A stretch of 64,000 bases of DNA from Yeosuana sp043876835 (GTDB taxonomy: Bacteria > Bacteroidota > Bacteroidia > Flavobacteriales > Flavobacteriaceae), in assembly GCF_043876835.1 (NCBI RefSeq), contig NZ_JBAWJZ010000004.1:124001-188000 (forward strand), read 5' to 3'. This document shows positions 1-8,466 of this stretch, in pieces. Every line of letters begins with the position of its first letter. Within the stretch, counting starts at the first letter, position 1. A model generated the notes under the pieces. That model was given only the letters and a program-made list of their open reading frames with translations. It was not told the origin of the DNA and ran no database searches. The position numbers and the translations under genes were made by a program.

Positions 1-472
1 TAGATTCAACATTAAACCAGCCATTGTTAATATAATAATCGTTAAGTTTTTTAATTGATTTTTTTGTTCTATCCTCATTTACAATAACTGGAGCTTCTCC
101 TGTATTTTTCAGCCAATTATTAAAATGTTTTCTTGAACTTATGTATTTGTTTAATTGTTTTTTAGAAAGGAATGATTCTAGATTACTTCTTTTTTTAGGT
201 CTTCTATCAAGATTAGCATTTATAATAGAGTCAATATTTGGTCTGGCCAAATTATAAATATGTAAGCGTAATGCTGTTTTTAAAATTTTATTATTGGGTT
301 TTTGGTACAATAAGTTATTTAAAGTTTCCGAATTATCTTTTTTCTCATTAACATACACTGTATTTTTTGTAAGTAAGTAGTCGTTTTCAGGAACTCTTTT
401 TACGGCATCACAAGAAATAATTAAACCTGAGGTTATAATTAAAATGAGTATATTTTTAAGTTTAAGTTTCAA
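1..472 (-). CDS. TamA/BamA-like outer-membrane assembly lipoprotein, N-terminal part (runs off left edge)
   Basis: Reading the minus strand from a TTG at 472 gives an open frame of 157 codons that continues past base 1. An in-frame TAA lies just upstream, so TTG is the only start that keeps the signal peptide. The first 20 residues are a lysine-rich lipoprotein signal ending in a GLIISC lipobox, with Cys at residue 21. After it comes VKRVPENDYLLTKN and a segment rich in LYQKPNNK and LHIYNLARPN. I recognise this pattern as the N-terminus of flavobacterial BamA/TamA-family surface proteins, which have POTRA domains and then a beta-barrel. Those C-terminal parts lie outside the window, so the family call rests on the N-terminus alone. 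Confidence 0.7.
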   Translation of the reverse strand, partial: MKLKLKNILILIITSGLIISCDAVKRVPENDYLLTKNTVYVNEKKDNSETLNNLLYQKPNNKILKTALRLHIYNLARPNIDSIINANLDRRPKKRSNLESFLSKKQLNKYISSRKHFNNWLKNTGEAPVIVNEDRTKKSIKKLNDYYINNGWFNVES

Positions 473-756
473 GTAATGTTAAAAATTTATAAGTAATGAG
501 GTTTTGTTAATTCTAAATTTAAAAAAATCATGATTACCTTTTAATTGGTATTCAAAAATACATTATTTCATGTGTTTATTTTAATTTTTTTTAAAGGTTA
601 CATGCAACATCATATGTTTATCATTCTACTATTGATTATTCTTTTATTCATTGATGTTTCCGCAGAAAAAATATTTAAATAAATAAGGAAGAGTTTATTA
701 AAACAATATTTTTTCATTTTCTTTATATAATAAAAATTAGAATCAGCAATTTAAGA

Positions 757-1476
757 ATGCTCTCAAAAAATCAAATAAAATTAATAACGAGTTTAAAGCA
801 AAAAAAATACAGATTACAACATGGGCTTTTTGTTGTTGAAGGTGTTAAAACAATAAATGAGCTTTTGCAATCAGATTTTGAACTTGACATATTATATACG
901 ACTGAACCATTCAATATTGATGCCAAAAAAGAAGAATTAATTTCTGAGGATGATTTAAAGCGAATCAGTTTTTTAACCACGCCTAATAAAGCTTTAGCAA
1001 TTTTTAAAATTCCACAATCAAAACCAATAGATTTTAGTGAATTGATAGTAGCACTTGACGATGTACGAGATCCTGGAAATTTAGGAACCATTATTAGATT
1101 GTGTGATTGGTTTGGGGTGAAAAGTTTAGTTTGCAGCCAAGAAACGGTAGATTGTTTTAATCCAAAAGTTATTCAGGCAACTATGGGTTCAATAACAAGG
1201 GTTAACGTTTCTTATTTAGATTTGATAGAGTTTTTAAAGGAAACAGATGTGTTAAGTTATGGTACTTTTATGGAAGGAAAATCTGTATATTCAACTAAAC
1301 TATCGAATAAAGGAATTTTAGTACTAGGAAATGAAGCCAACGGTATTTCAAAAGAAATAGAATCTTTAATCTCTGAAAAGTTAAGTATTCCAAGATTTGG
1401 AAATTTACAAGCAACAGAAAGTCTTAATGTAGCAACTGCTACCGCAATTTTTTTAAGCGAATTTAAACGAAGATAG
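757..1476 (+). CDS. TrmH/SpoU-family RNA 2'-O-methyltransferase
   Basis: This 239-residue protein has the usual two-part layout: an N-terminal substrate-binding region (KKYRLQHGLFVVEG) and a C-terminal SPOUT knot. SPOUT motif 1 is DDVRDPGNLGTIIR, motif 2 is VLGNEANGIS and motif 3 is ESLNVATATAIF. Members of the family methylate a ribose 2'-OH in rRNA or tRNA using SAM; the exact nucleotide cannot be read from the sequence. It is transcribed divergently from the TamA-like gene and convergently with porT, with only two bases between the stop codons and no visible terminator. Confidence 0.9.
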   Translation: MLSKNQIKLITSLKQKKYRLQHGLFVVEGVKTINELLQSDFELDILYTTEPFNIDAKKEELISEDDLKRISFLTTPNKALAIFKIPQSKPIDFSELIVALDDVRDPGNLGTIIRLCDWFGVKSLVCSQETVDCFNPKVIQATMGSITRVNVSYLDLIEFLKETDVLSYGTFMEGKSVYSTKLSNKGILVLGNEANGISKEIESLISEKLSIPRFGNLQATESLNVATATAIFLSEFKRR

Positions 1477-1478
1477 GT

Positions 1479-2207
1479 TTATTGAAACGTAAAGTTTATA
1501 AACATACCTCTTGTTTTCATACTATTTATATTACTTGTCCAAGGGCTGTTTGGGTCTTTATCTCTTACAAGTTCGTCATTAATGCCAAACACTCCTCTAA
1601 CCGAAGGCGTAAATTTAAAGTTATGCAAATATAAATCAATACCAAAACCTAGTTCGTAAAACAAGGAGTTTTTAGTTGTCCTAAATTGTCCATTACTATT
1701 GTCGTCAGGATTGTTTTCATTACTTGAAAGATTTAAAGATGTAGAAAATCCGCCAACAACAAAAGGTTTGAAATTATTAATCCTTTTTGTTGAGAATTTA
1801 ACCAATAATGGAATATGAATGTAAGTAGATTTAACTTCTCTTATCAAATCATTGTTGTTATATTGAACACCTTGGAAATATTCTGTACTATAATATAATT
1901 CTCGGGTTGTAATTAATAGTCCAGGCTCTAAACGTAAATCAATAAAGTTGTTAACTCGTAAATTTCCTATTAAACCAACATTAAAACCTACACTTTTTTT
2001 TACATAAATATCCCTTAAATCTTGATTATAATCAAAATTGAAATCATAACTACTAAAACCTAAAAAATAACCCCAACGCAGTAAATTATTATCTGTTGAA
2101 CCTCTTCCTTGATTGGCATCATAAGTTACTTTTTCTTTAGTAAAAAGTTGAGCATTACTGGTTTGGAATAGTAATAGAAATGAAATTAGGAAAAAAGCTT
2201 TTTTCAT
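1479..2207 (-). CDS. porT: PorT/SprT-type outer-membrane protein of the type IX secretion system
   Basis: I place the start at the ATG at 2207, not at an upstream Met inside ubiE, because it begins a clean signal peptide (MKKAFFLISFLLLF, cleavage near SNAQ). It also sits one base after the ubiE stop. The 242-residue product looks like a small beta-barrel: alternating hydrophobic strands, WGYFLGFSSYDFN, and a GFGIDLYLHNFKFTPSVRG stretch near the end. PorT/SprT is needed for T9SS secretion and gliding in Bacteroidetes, and its gene commonly lies next to ubiE in flavobacteria. The assignment combines fold, size and that neighbourhood. Confidence 0.85.
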   Translation of the reverse strand: MKKAFFLISFLLLFQTSNAQLFTKEKVTYDANQGRGSTDNNLLRWGYFLGFSSYDFNFDYNQDLRDIYVKKSVGFNVGLIGNLRVNNFIDLRLEPGLLITTRELYYSTEYFQGVQYNNNDLIREVKSTYIHIPLLVKFSTKRINNFKPFVVGGFSTSLNLSSNENNPDDNSNGQFRTTKNSLFYELGFGIDLYLHNFKFTPSVRGVFGINDELVRDKDPNSPWTSNINSMKTRGMFINFTFQ

Positions 2208-2208
2208 A

Positions 2209-2937
2209 TTATTGCTTTGTAGATGTATAGATTGTGGCAACTCCAAAAGTTTGCGGAAAATCTTTAACATTAATAAACCCAATTTTTCTTAAAATATTGT
2301 TTAAGGCTTCACCATAAGGAAATGCAGATGCAGATTCGCTTAAATAGCCGTAAGCACTTTGATCTTTCGAGAAGATTTTCCCAATAATAGGTAAAATATA
2401 TTTTGTGTAAAATTTATACCCTTGCTTATATGGCGTTTTTGTGGGAACAGAAGTTTCTAAAATAACAAATATGCCATTTGGTTTTAAAACCCTTAAAATT
2501 TCTGAAAGCCCTTTTTCTAAGGTTTCAAAATTCCTTACTCCAAAAGCAACCGTTATTGCATCGAAAGTATCATCCTCAAAAGGTATATTTTCAGAATCAG
2601 CCAAAACCATTTCTATGGTTTTTTCTAAACCTTTTTTTGAGATTTTTTGTTTTCCAATCTCAAGCATGCCACTGCTTAAATCTAAGCCAATAATTTTATC
2701 GGCTTTTGTTTTGGTTAAGGCAATGGCTAAATCGCCTGTTCCAGTTGCAATATCAAGAATGGTTTTAGGGTTTGTTTTTTCAACAAGTTCTACAACTTTT
2801 TTTCTCCATTTAATATCAATACCAAAGGAGATAACTCTGTTTAACCCATCATAATCTTCAGAAATGGTGTCAAACATTTTTGTGACTTGTTCCTTTTTTC
2901 CTAAATCACTATTTTTATAAGGCTTTATTTTCGACAA
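2209..2937 (-). CDS. ubiE: Demethylmenaquinone methyltransferase UbiE/MenG
   Basis: The protein has 242 residues. It shows the family N-terminus (KKEQVTKMFDTISEDYDGLN), the SAM-binding motif I LDIATGTGDLAI and the signature FGVRNFETLEKGLSEILRVL. It methylates demethylmenaquinone in the last step of menaquinone synthesis; Bacteroidetes use menaquinone only, so the MenG activity is the relevant one. The start codon is TTG at 2937: the next upstream in-frame signal is a TAA and no ATG or GTG fits. A -7-like box (TAGGTTTG on the minus strand) lies about 15 bases upstream. It is probably co-transcribed with porT. Confidence 0.95.
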   Translation of the reverse strand: MSKIKPYKNSDLGKKEQVTKMFDTISEDYDGLNRVISFGIDIKWRKKVVELVEKTNPKTILDIATGTGDLAIALTKTKADKIIGLDLSSGMLEIGKQKISKKGLEKTIEMVLADSENIPFEDDTFDAITVAFGVRNFETLEKGLSEILRVLKPNGIFVILETSVPTKTPYKQGYKFYTKYILPIIGKIFSKDQSAYGYLSESASAFPYGEALNNILRKIGFINVKDFPQTFGVATIYTSTKQ

Positions 2938-2951
2938 ATCTATTTTTTTGG

Positions 2952-2959
2952 CAAACCTA
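2952..2959 (-). promoter_or_regulatory. Probable -7 promoter box for ubiE-porT
   Basis: Minus-strand TAGGTTTG matches the Bacteroidetes -7 consensus TAnnTTTG and lies 15 bases before the TTG start. I see no TTG -33 box at proper spacing. Confidence 0.4.
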
Positions 2960-2966
2960 CATATTT

Positions 2967-3001
2967 ATTTTGAATTTAAAATATTAACTTAAATTCAAAA
3001 T
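2967..3001. repeat. 13-bp perfect inverted repeat between ubiE and the potassium transporter
   Basis: The arms are ATTTTGAATTTAA (2967-2979) and its exact reverse complement (2989-3001), separated by 9 bases. It lies in the divergent promoter region and lacks a GC-rich stem or T-run, so it looks more like an operator for a dimeric regulator than a terminator. No regulator is identified. Confidence 0.5.
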
Positions 3002-3081
3002 TGTTAGTACTAGAAATTTTTTAAATATATTAAATAACAATAAGCAGCTTAATAACAATTAATTAAATGGACAGTAATTAA

Positions 3082-3111
3082 TTTGTCCGTGTTTATTTTG
3101 TTTTATATTTG
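3082..3111 (+). promoter_or_regulatory. Promoter of the ktrBA operon
   Basis: A -33 TTTG (3082-3085) is followed after 18 bases by TATATTTG (3104-3111). This matches the Bacteroidetes housekeeping promoter, and the gene starts 20 bases downstream. Confidence 0.7.
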
Positions 3112-3131
3112 CTGCTTTTTAAGATTAATAA

Positions 3132-4886
3132 ATGAAACTTAATTTAAAACTATTTTACGCTGTAGCTTTTTTAATAAGTCTATTTGGTGTTTTAGTTTTT
3201 CTTGCCGATTTTGGATTTGTTCAAACCGAGCGATCTCAATATTTATTAAACGGATTTTATTTTATTGTATTAATTGTTGGTATTGTTGCTACAGTTTTAA
3301 GATACTTAGAGAATAAAAATCAATACAAAAACAAACAGAAGGTTCTAGTATTTGATATTGTTACCGTTGTTTTAAGTTTTGTAATTATACTTATTCATTT
3401 TCTGGAAGTTGATAGTGAAAAAAACGCATCGCTGTTCTATAATGACCTTTGGATAAAATTTGCCATCATTTTAACTTTTATAAGGGAGTTTGCAGAGTTA
3501 AGATTTAATTTTAAACGCACTGTATTAAATCCTGCACAGCTTTTTATATTAAGTTTTTTGTTTATTATTTTCTTGGGAACATTGCTGTTAATGTTGCCAA
3601 AAGCCACTTATAATGGAATTTCATTTATAAATGCTTTGTTTACTTCAACCAGTGCTGTTTGTGTTACAGGACTTATTGTTGAAGATACTGGCACCTATTT
3701 TACTTTATTTGGACAGTCTATTATTTTGGTGCTTATTCAGTTGGGTGGTTTGGGTATTTTAACCTTCACAAGTTATTTTAGTTATTTTTTCAAAGGAGGT
3801 TCTACCTACGAAAACCAGCTTGCTTTAAGCGACATGAACAGTTCTCAAAAACTTGGAGAGGTGTTTTCTACTTTAAAATATGTATTACTTATTACGTTTT
3901 ACATTGAAACGTTTTCGGCTATATCTATTTATTTGAGTTTAAATGATTCTTTGTTTAAATCACACGGAGAACAAATTTATTTTTCTGTTTTTCACTCAAT
4001 ATCTGCTTTTTGTAATGCAGGATTTTCTACACTAACAAATAGTTTGTTTGAAACAGGTTTTAAGTATAATTACTATTTGCAATTAGTAATCATTATAACT
4101 TTTGTTTTAGGTGGTTTGGGGTTCCCAATAGTTGTAAATATTTTAAACTATTTAAAATATAAAATCTCATTATTAATTAATTTTTCAAAATTAAAGCAAA
4201 CATATAAGCCTTGGGTATTAAATCTTAATAGTAGAATAACTCTTATCACAACACTAACTTTATCTCTAGTGGGATTTATAGTTTTTTATATTCTTGAATA
4301 TAATAATACGCTTGCAGAACACAGTGGTTTTGGTAAAATAGTAACAGCATTGTTTGGAGCTACAACACCAAGAACAGCAGGTTTTAATACTGTTGAAATG
4401 ACCACATTGGCATTTCCAACGTTGATGATGATTCTTTTATTAATGTGGGTAGGAGCCTCACCATCATCAACAGGTGGTGGTATTAAAACAAGTACTTTTG
4501 CTATTGCAACATTAAACATATTAAGTTTAGCAAAAGGAAAATCCAGAATTGAGGTTTACAGAAGAGAAATAGCAGATATTTCGGTAAGAAGAGCATTCGC
4601 AATTATATCGCTCTCTTTAATTGTTATAGGCATGGGAATTATGCTAATCTCTGTTTTTGATAATGAAAAAGGACTTATGAATATAGCCTTTGAGTGCTTT
4701 TCGGCGTATAGTACGGTTGGTTTAAGTTTAGGTATAACTGGAAGTTTATCGATGGTTAGTAAGTTTATCCTAATAGGCATTATGATTGTTGGTAGAGTAG
4801 GAATGTTGTCAATTGTTATTGCTATATTTAATAAAGTAAAACATAAAAACTATCGTTATCCAACAGAAGAGATTACAATAAATTAA
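3132..4886 (+). CDS. ktrB: TrkH/KtrB-family potassium uptake channel subunit
   Basis: The 584-residue integral membrane protein contains the four selectivity-filter repeats of the family: STSAVCVTGLIV, SAFCNAGFSTL, TPRTAGFNTVEM and SAYSTVGLSLG. It also has the intramembrane-loop sequence GASPSSTGGGIKTST. It conducts K+ across the inner membrane under control of a cytosolic RCK partner. It is longer than KtrB (about 450 residues), with about 130 extra N-terminal residues holding several membrane segments. The ktrA-like partner follows 69 bases downstream. A weak hairpin (4905-4938, 9-bp arms) lies between the two genes. Confidence 0.92.
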   Translation: MKLNLKLFYAVAFLISLFGVLVFLADFGFVQTERSQYLLNGFYFIVLIVGIVATVLRYLENKNQYKNKQKVLVFDIVTVVLSFVIILIHFLEVDSEKNASLFYNDLWIKFAIILTFIREFAELRFNFKRTVLNPAQLFILSFLFIIFLGTLLLMLPKATYNGISFINALFTSTSAVCVTGLIVEDTGTYFTLFGQSIILVLIQLGGLGILTFTSYFSYFFKGGSTYENQLALSDMNSSQKLGEVFSTLKYVLLITFYIETFSAISIYLSLNDSLFKSHGEQIYFSVFHSISAFCNAGFSTLTNSLFETGFKYNYYLQLVIIITFVLGGLGFPIVVNILNYLKYKISLLINFSKLKQTYKPWVLNLNSRITLITTLTLSLVGFIVFYILEYNNTLAEHSGFGKIVTALFGATTPRTAGFNTVEMTTLAFPTLMMILLLMWVGASPSSTGGGIKTSTFAIATLNILSLAKGKSRIEVYRREIADISVRRAFAIISLSLIVIGMGIMLISVFDNEKGLMNIAFECFSAYSTVGLSLGITGSLSMVSKFILIGIMIVGRVGMLSIVIAIFNKVKHKNYRYPTEEITIN

Positions 4887-4955
4887 TATCAAATAAAATC
4901 CATAAAATGATTAATAAGGTTGTTACTAATAATCATTTATTAAAAATATAAACAC

Positions 4956-5648
4956 ATGAAATATATTATAGTTGGGTTAGGAAATTTCGGTGCATCATTA
5001 GCTGAAAAATTAACTTCACAAGGAAATGAGGTTATTGGGATAGATACAAGTATGACTAAAGTAGATTTGTATAAAGAAAAGATTTCCCATACAATTTGTA
5101 TGGATACTACCGATGAATTTACTGTTTCAGGGCTTCCTTTAAAAGACACAGATATTGTTATTATTGCAATTGGGGAAGATCAAGGATCTAATGTAATGTC
5201 AACGGCTCTTTTTAAAAACTTTGAGGTAAAAAGATTAATCAGTAGAGCAATTAATCCGTTACATGAAAAAGTATTACAAGCTATTGGTGTTGATGAAATT
5301 GTTCATCCGGAAGAAGAAACAGCAGAGCGTTGGGCAAAAAAACTATGTTTAAAAAATGTTGTAGATTCTTTCGAATTGAGTGATGATTTTAGCATTATTG
5401 AAGCTAATGTTACAGCAAAATACGTTGGGAAAACCATTAAAGAAGTTGGATTTAGAAATAATTTCAACCTGTTGGTTTTAACAACAATTAAAAAATCGGA
5501 GGTAAAGAGCAGTGTAGGGAAAACCACAACAGAATCAAAAGTTCAAGGTGTTGTAACACCAGATTATGTGCTTCAGGAATCTGATATTTTAGTGCTTTAT
5601 GGTTCTAATAAAGATTTGCAAACTTTTTTAAATCAAAAGAACAATTAA
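4956..5648 (+). CDS. ktrA: KtrA/TrkA-type RCK regulatory subunit of potassium uptake
   Basis: This cytosolic 230-residue protein has an N-terminal Rossmann RCK_N domain starting IIVGLGNFGASLAEKL, with the acidic ribose-binding residue in EVIGID. A C-terminal RCK_C half spans roughly residues 140-225. A single RCK unit of this length is typical of KtrA rather than the double-length TrkA. KtrA octameric rings bind nucleotides and gate KtrB. It shares the ktrB promoter and ends at a strong terminator. Confidence 0.92.
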   Translation: MKYIIVGLGNFGASLAEKLTSQGNEVIGIDTSMTKVDLYKEKISHTICMDTTDEFTVSGLPLKDTDIVIIAIGEDQGSNVMSTALFKNFEVKRLISRAINPLHEKVLQAIGVDEIVHPEEETAERWAKKLCLKNVVDSFELSDDFSIIEANVTAKYVGKTIKEVGFRNNFNLLVLTTIKKSEVKSSVGKTTTESKVQGVVTPDYVLQESDILVLYGSNKDLQTFLNQKNN

Positions 5649-5670
5649 TTTAAATTGCATTTTATATTTA

Positions 5671-5708
5671 TAAAGAAAGCCACTAACATGTTAGTGGCTT
5701 TTCTTTAT
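5671..5708 (+). terminator. Rho-independent terminator after ktrA
   Basis: The core palindrome CCACTAACATGTTAGTGG is extended by AAAGAAAG and CTTTTCTTT flanks. A T-rich stretch on either side allows action in both directions. Confidence 0.85.
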
Positions 5709-5788
5709 AATAAAATAAACTTTTCTAGATTAAATCTCTGGACAACATTAAAATTTCATTAAAGTTTTGTAATAATCTTAAAAAATTA

Positions 5789-5823
5789 TGTAATAATAAA
5801 CTATACAGGCAAACTTACCTTTG
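5789..5823 (+). promoter_or_regulatory. Probable promoter of small membrane protein gene, motif shared with 10397-10431
   Basis: TGTAA (5789-5793) and CCTTTG (5818-5823) are 24 bases apart, the same spacing as upstream of the gene at 10468. The downstream part also reads TACCTTTG, a match to the -7 consensus TAnnTTTG. There is no TTG at normal -33 spacing. Confidence 0.45.
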
Positions 5824-5875
5824 TTTAAAAAGGAGTATGGTACCCTTGTATAATTAATAATTTATTAGAAAGATT

Positions 5876-6082
5876 ATGAATAAGACTATAAAATCTATTC
5901 TGTTGGTAATTGGTTTTGGCTTGTTGGTTTATGGGGTTTATACAATGTTTGCTCCTGAATCTTCATTAAGCATTGGCTCATTAGATATAACAACTCAAGA
6001 TAACACCAATTCATATATAACTATTGGATTAGGATTAGCATCTATTTTTATAAGTTTTATTGGAGGTAAATCTTTAAACTAA
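5876..6082 (+). CDS. Small two-helix membrane protein, function unknown
   Basis: The 68-residue protein consists of two hydrophobic helices (about residues 7-26 and 47-64) joined by a polar loop. It resembles small stress-associated membrane proteins (DUF3185-like in layout), but I cannot name a family with confidence. It has its own promoter region and ends before a long structured terminator, so it is probably monocistronic. The promoter motif it shares with the lmo0937-like gene at 10468 suggests common regulation. Confidence 0.7.
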   Translation: MNKTIKSILLVIGFGLLVYGVYTMFAPESSLSIGSLDITTQDNTNSYITIGLGLASIFISFIGGKSLN

Positions 6083-6099
6083 TTTGAAAAGGAAATGTT

Positions 6100-6181
6100 A
6101 AACTGCCTAAAGTAAATACAGTTCATGAATTATTGGTTGGTTAGTGAACAATGTATGAAATATTCTTTAGGCAGTTTTTTT
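6100..6181 (+). terminator. Long-stem structured terminator with nested hairpin
   Basis: A 13-bp stem (6100-6112 with 6165-6177, core AACTGCCTAAAG) is followed by a run of Ts. The 52-base apical region contains a second pairing: ATACAGTTCA with TGAAC plus TGTAT. This is more structure than a simple terminator needs. Confidence 0.7.
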
Positions 6182-6196
6182 ATGATTAAATGAAAT

Positions 6197-7315
6197 ATGA
6201 ATTCAAAAAACCAAATCACTCACAGTGCTTTTAGTCTGCTTTCGCTCATTGCAGTGGTTTTTATATTATTTATATTAAAGCCATTGATCATGCCCATATT
6301 ATATGCGTCAATATTGGCCATCATGATATTCCCTGTTCAAATGTTTCTTGAAAAAAAATTGAGATGCAATCGCTTATTTGCGTCTTTGTTCTCAATAACA
6401 ATAATATTCTGTGTAACTGCCTTATTAGGTATAATGGTCTATTTTCAGCTTAATTCTCTAATCAATAACAGTGAAATCTATATTGCAAAATTAACAACGT
6501 TGTACTATAACTTTATAGAATTTACGTATAACACTTTAGGAATTAATAAAGGAAGCTCATTGTTCACAAAAGATTTACGAATTGAAAGTCTGTTAAAAGG
6601 GCGCTTCGATAAAATTGGAGAATTCATCTATCAGTCTGGATCTTTGTTCAGTTACTTTGTTTTAATCCCAATTTATCTGTTTTTCTTTTTGTACTACAGA
6701 CGATTTTTCAGACTCTTTTATTATAAACTATTTAGGAGTAAGCCAAAAGCATTTTTAAACAGAATGATTAGAAAAGTATATAAAATTCAACAAAATTACT
6801 TATTGGGATTAATTAAGGTTATTATCATTGTTGGGTGTTTAAATAGCATTGGATTACTTTTATTAGGTATTGGTAACCCATTCTTTTTTGGTTTTTTTGC
6901 AGCCTTTTTATTGCTAATACCTTATGTAGGGATTTTTATTGGATCGATATTGCCTGCAATTATTGCGCTGGCAACTAAAGATTCTGCTTGGTATGCTTTT
7001 GGTGTTATTGCTATATTTGGTTTTATACAGTTTTTAGAAGGTAATTTCATAACACCTAAAATTACGGGTTCAAAGGTGAGCATTAATCCTTTTATAGCCA
7101 TCCTGTCTCTTATAGTTTTTTCAATGCTTTGGGGTATTGCTGGTATGATCGTTGCATTGCCGATTACCGCTACATTAAAAATTATTTTTGACAATACACC
7201 AGAATACCACGCCTATGGTTTTTTAATAGGAGAATCATTAGATGAGTATTTACAAAGTAAAGCCACAATTCGTTTGAAAAAATGGAAAAAGATTAGAAAA
7301 AGTAAGCATGAATAA
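6197..7315 (+). CDS. AI-2E family transporter (YdiK/PerM-like permease)
   Basis: The 372-residue protein has about eight membrane segments. It has the family hallmarks IPYVGIFIGSILPAIIAL and GNFITPKITGSKVSINPF, followed by LWGIAGMIVALPITATLKI. Members have been linked to export of autoinducer-2 or to Na+/H+ antiport, but the substrate cannot be predicted here. A basic tail (LKKWKKIRKSK) is cytosolic. It lies between the structured terminator and the regulatory genes, with 122 bases to the next start. Confidence 0.88.
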   Translation: MNSKNQITHSAFSLLSLIAVVFILFILKPLIMPILYASILAIMIFPVQMFLEKKLRCNRLFASLFSITIIFCVTALLGIMVYFQLNSLINNSEIYIAKLTTLYYNFIEFTYNTLGINKGSSLFTKDLRIESLLKGRFDKIGEFIYQSGSLFSYFVLIPIYLFFFLYYRRFFRLFYYKLFRSKPKAFLNRMIRKVYKIQQNYLLGLIKVIIIVGCLNSIGLLLLGIGNPFFFGFFAAFLLLIPYVGIFIGSILPAIIALATKDSAWYAFGVIAIFGFIQFLEGNFITPKITGSKVSINPFIAILSLIVFSMLWGIAGMIVALPITATLKIIFDNTPEYHAYGFLIGESLDEYLQSKATIRLKKWKKIRKSKHE

Positions 7316-7437
7316 TTTACTTATGTCTTATTTTATATACTTATTGATAACAAGTTAAATATCAAATAAACAGCAATTTATACAAAATCCTTCACTATCT
7401 TTACTTATTAGCCTATTAATGAAGGTTAAAATGTTCT

Positions 7438-8016
7438 ATGAAACTATTCTTGAAATTTGATTTTAATACAATCAGCAAAAAAATATTGGAATCTAAATTC
7501 AATGAACTCAACTTGGATCACAAAATTTTAGGTTTTGGTGAAGTTGAACTTCTAAAAAAATTAACACCAGCTCAATATTTAGCGCTAAACGAGTCATTAA
7601 ATGACTATGGAATAGAAATCATAGAAAGTCAGAAAGGTATTTTGGTTCAAAAAATCAAAGACGTTATAATTGATATGGTTTTTAATGAAGATATCCTTGT
7701 AAATGTGAAAAGCTCGGTATATTTATCAAAAGAACTAGGACACAGTTATGGTTATCTTTCCAACTTATTTTCTGAAGTTACGTATTCGTCCATAGAAAAC
7801 TTTATTATCATTCAAAAAATAGAATATTCAAAACAACTCCTTTTAAATACCGAATTAAATTTAACGGAAATTGCATTTAAACTCAATTATTCCAGCGTTG
7901 CGCATTTAAGCACTCAATTTAAAAATACTACTGGTATTACGCCTTCTACTTTTCAGCGCATTATTTTTAAAAGAAGAGATATTGCCCAACAAAAAATCAA
8001 CGAGTTAAATAAATAG
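7438..8016 (+). CDS. AraC-type transcriptional regulator with degenerate HMA-like N-terminus
   Basis: The protein has 192 residues. Its C-terminal half carries two helix-turn-helix units: YLSNLFSEVTYSSIENFI with the first, and LTEIAFKLNYSSVAHLSTQF with the second, followed by TGITPSTFQR. From memory of the family, the first 70 residues usually form a heavy-metal-associated-like fold with an MVCxRC site. Here the equivalent stretch is KFDFNTISKKILES, with no cysteines. A TATCTTTA box, one base off the -7 consensus, lies at 7396-7403. It is followed after 3 bases by the response regulator. Confidence 0.85.
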   Translation: MKLFLKFDFNTISKKILESKFNELNLDHKILGFGEVELLKKLTPAQYLALNESLNDYGIEIIESQKGILVQKIKDVIIDMVFNEDILVNVKSSVYLSKELGHSYGYLSNLFSEVTYSSIENFIIIQKIEYSKQLLLNTELNLTEIAFKLNYSSVAHLSTQFKNTTGITPSTFQRIIFKRRDIAQQKINELNK

Positions 8017-8019
8017 TTT

Positions 8020-8466
8020 ATGCAAACCGATTACATCCATATAATTCTGGCTGATGATGACGAAGATGACATCCTTTTTTTTACTGACGCTTTTGATGAA
8101 TTAAAAATCAACACAAAAGTCAATACCTTTAAAGATGGTGTGGAGCTTATGAATTATTTAAATCATGTAGATGCGCTAATGCCAAATGTCCTTTTTCTGG
8201 ATTTAAACATGCCAAAAAAATCGGGGATTGAATGTTTGGCTGAAATTAAAGCTAGCCATAAAATGGCCGGAATTGCCATAGCTATTTATTCCACGTCAGC
8301 CTCAGAGGAAGATATAGAAAAAACCTTTGTGTTGGGGGCTAATATCTATATAAAAAAACCAGGTGACTTTAAAAAACTTAAAAAAATCCTTTCAGAAGTT
8401 GTATCCATTAATTGGCAATATCATACTAACGGATTAAATAAAGACAACTTTTTATTGCGACTCTAA
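8020..8466 (+). CDS. Single-domain response regulator (Rcp1-like)
   Basis: The 148-residue protein is a lone receiver domain with acidic residues D12-D14, the phosphoacceptor D61 in FLDLNMP, S91 in YSTSAS and the conserved Lys before Pro in IKKPGDF. It has no output domain, so it must signal by protein contact. Its stop codon overlaps the ATG of the histidine kinase by one base (TAATG), pointing to translational coupling and a shared phosphorelay. This receiver type often pairs with bacteriophytochrome or CHASE3 kinases. Confidence 0.9.
   Translation: MQTDYIHIILADDDEDDILFFTDAFDELKINTKVNTFKDGVELMNYLNHVDALMPNVLFLDLNMPKKSGIECLAEIKASHKMAGIAIAIYSTSASEEDIEKTFVLGANIYIKKPGDFKKLKKILSEVVSINWQYHTNGLNKDNFLLRL

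Noticed and set aside
5837..5857. Tiny frame (six codons plus stop) after an AGGAG in the leader of the gene at 5876
   Set aside because: Too short, no conservation information, and the ATG could be chance; not called as a leader peptide.
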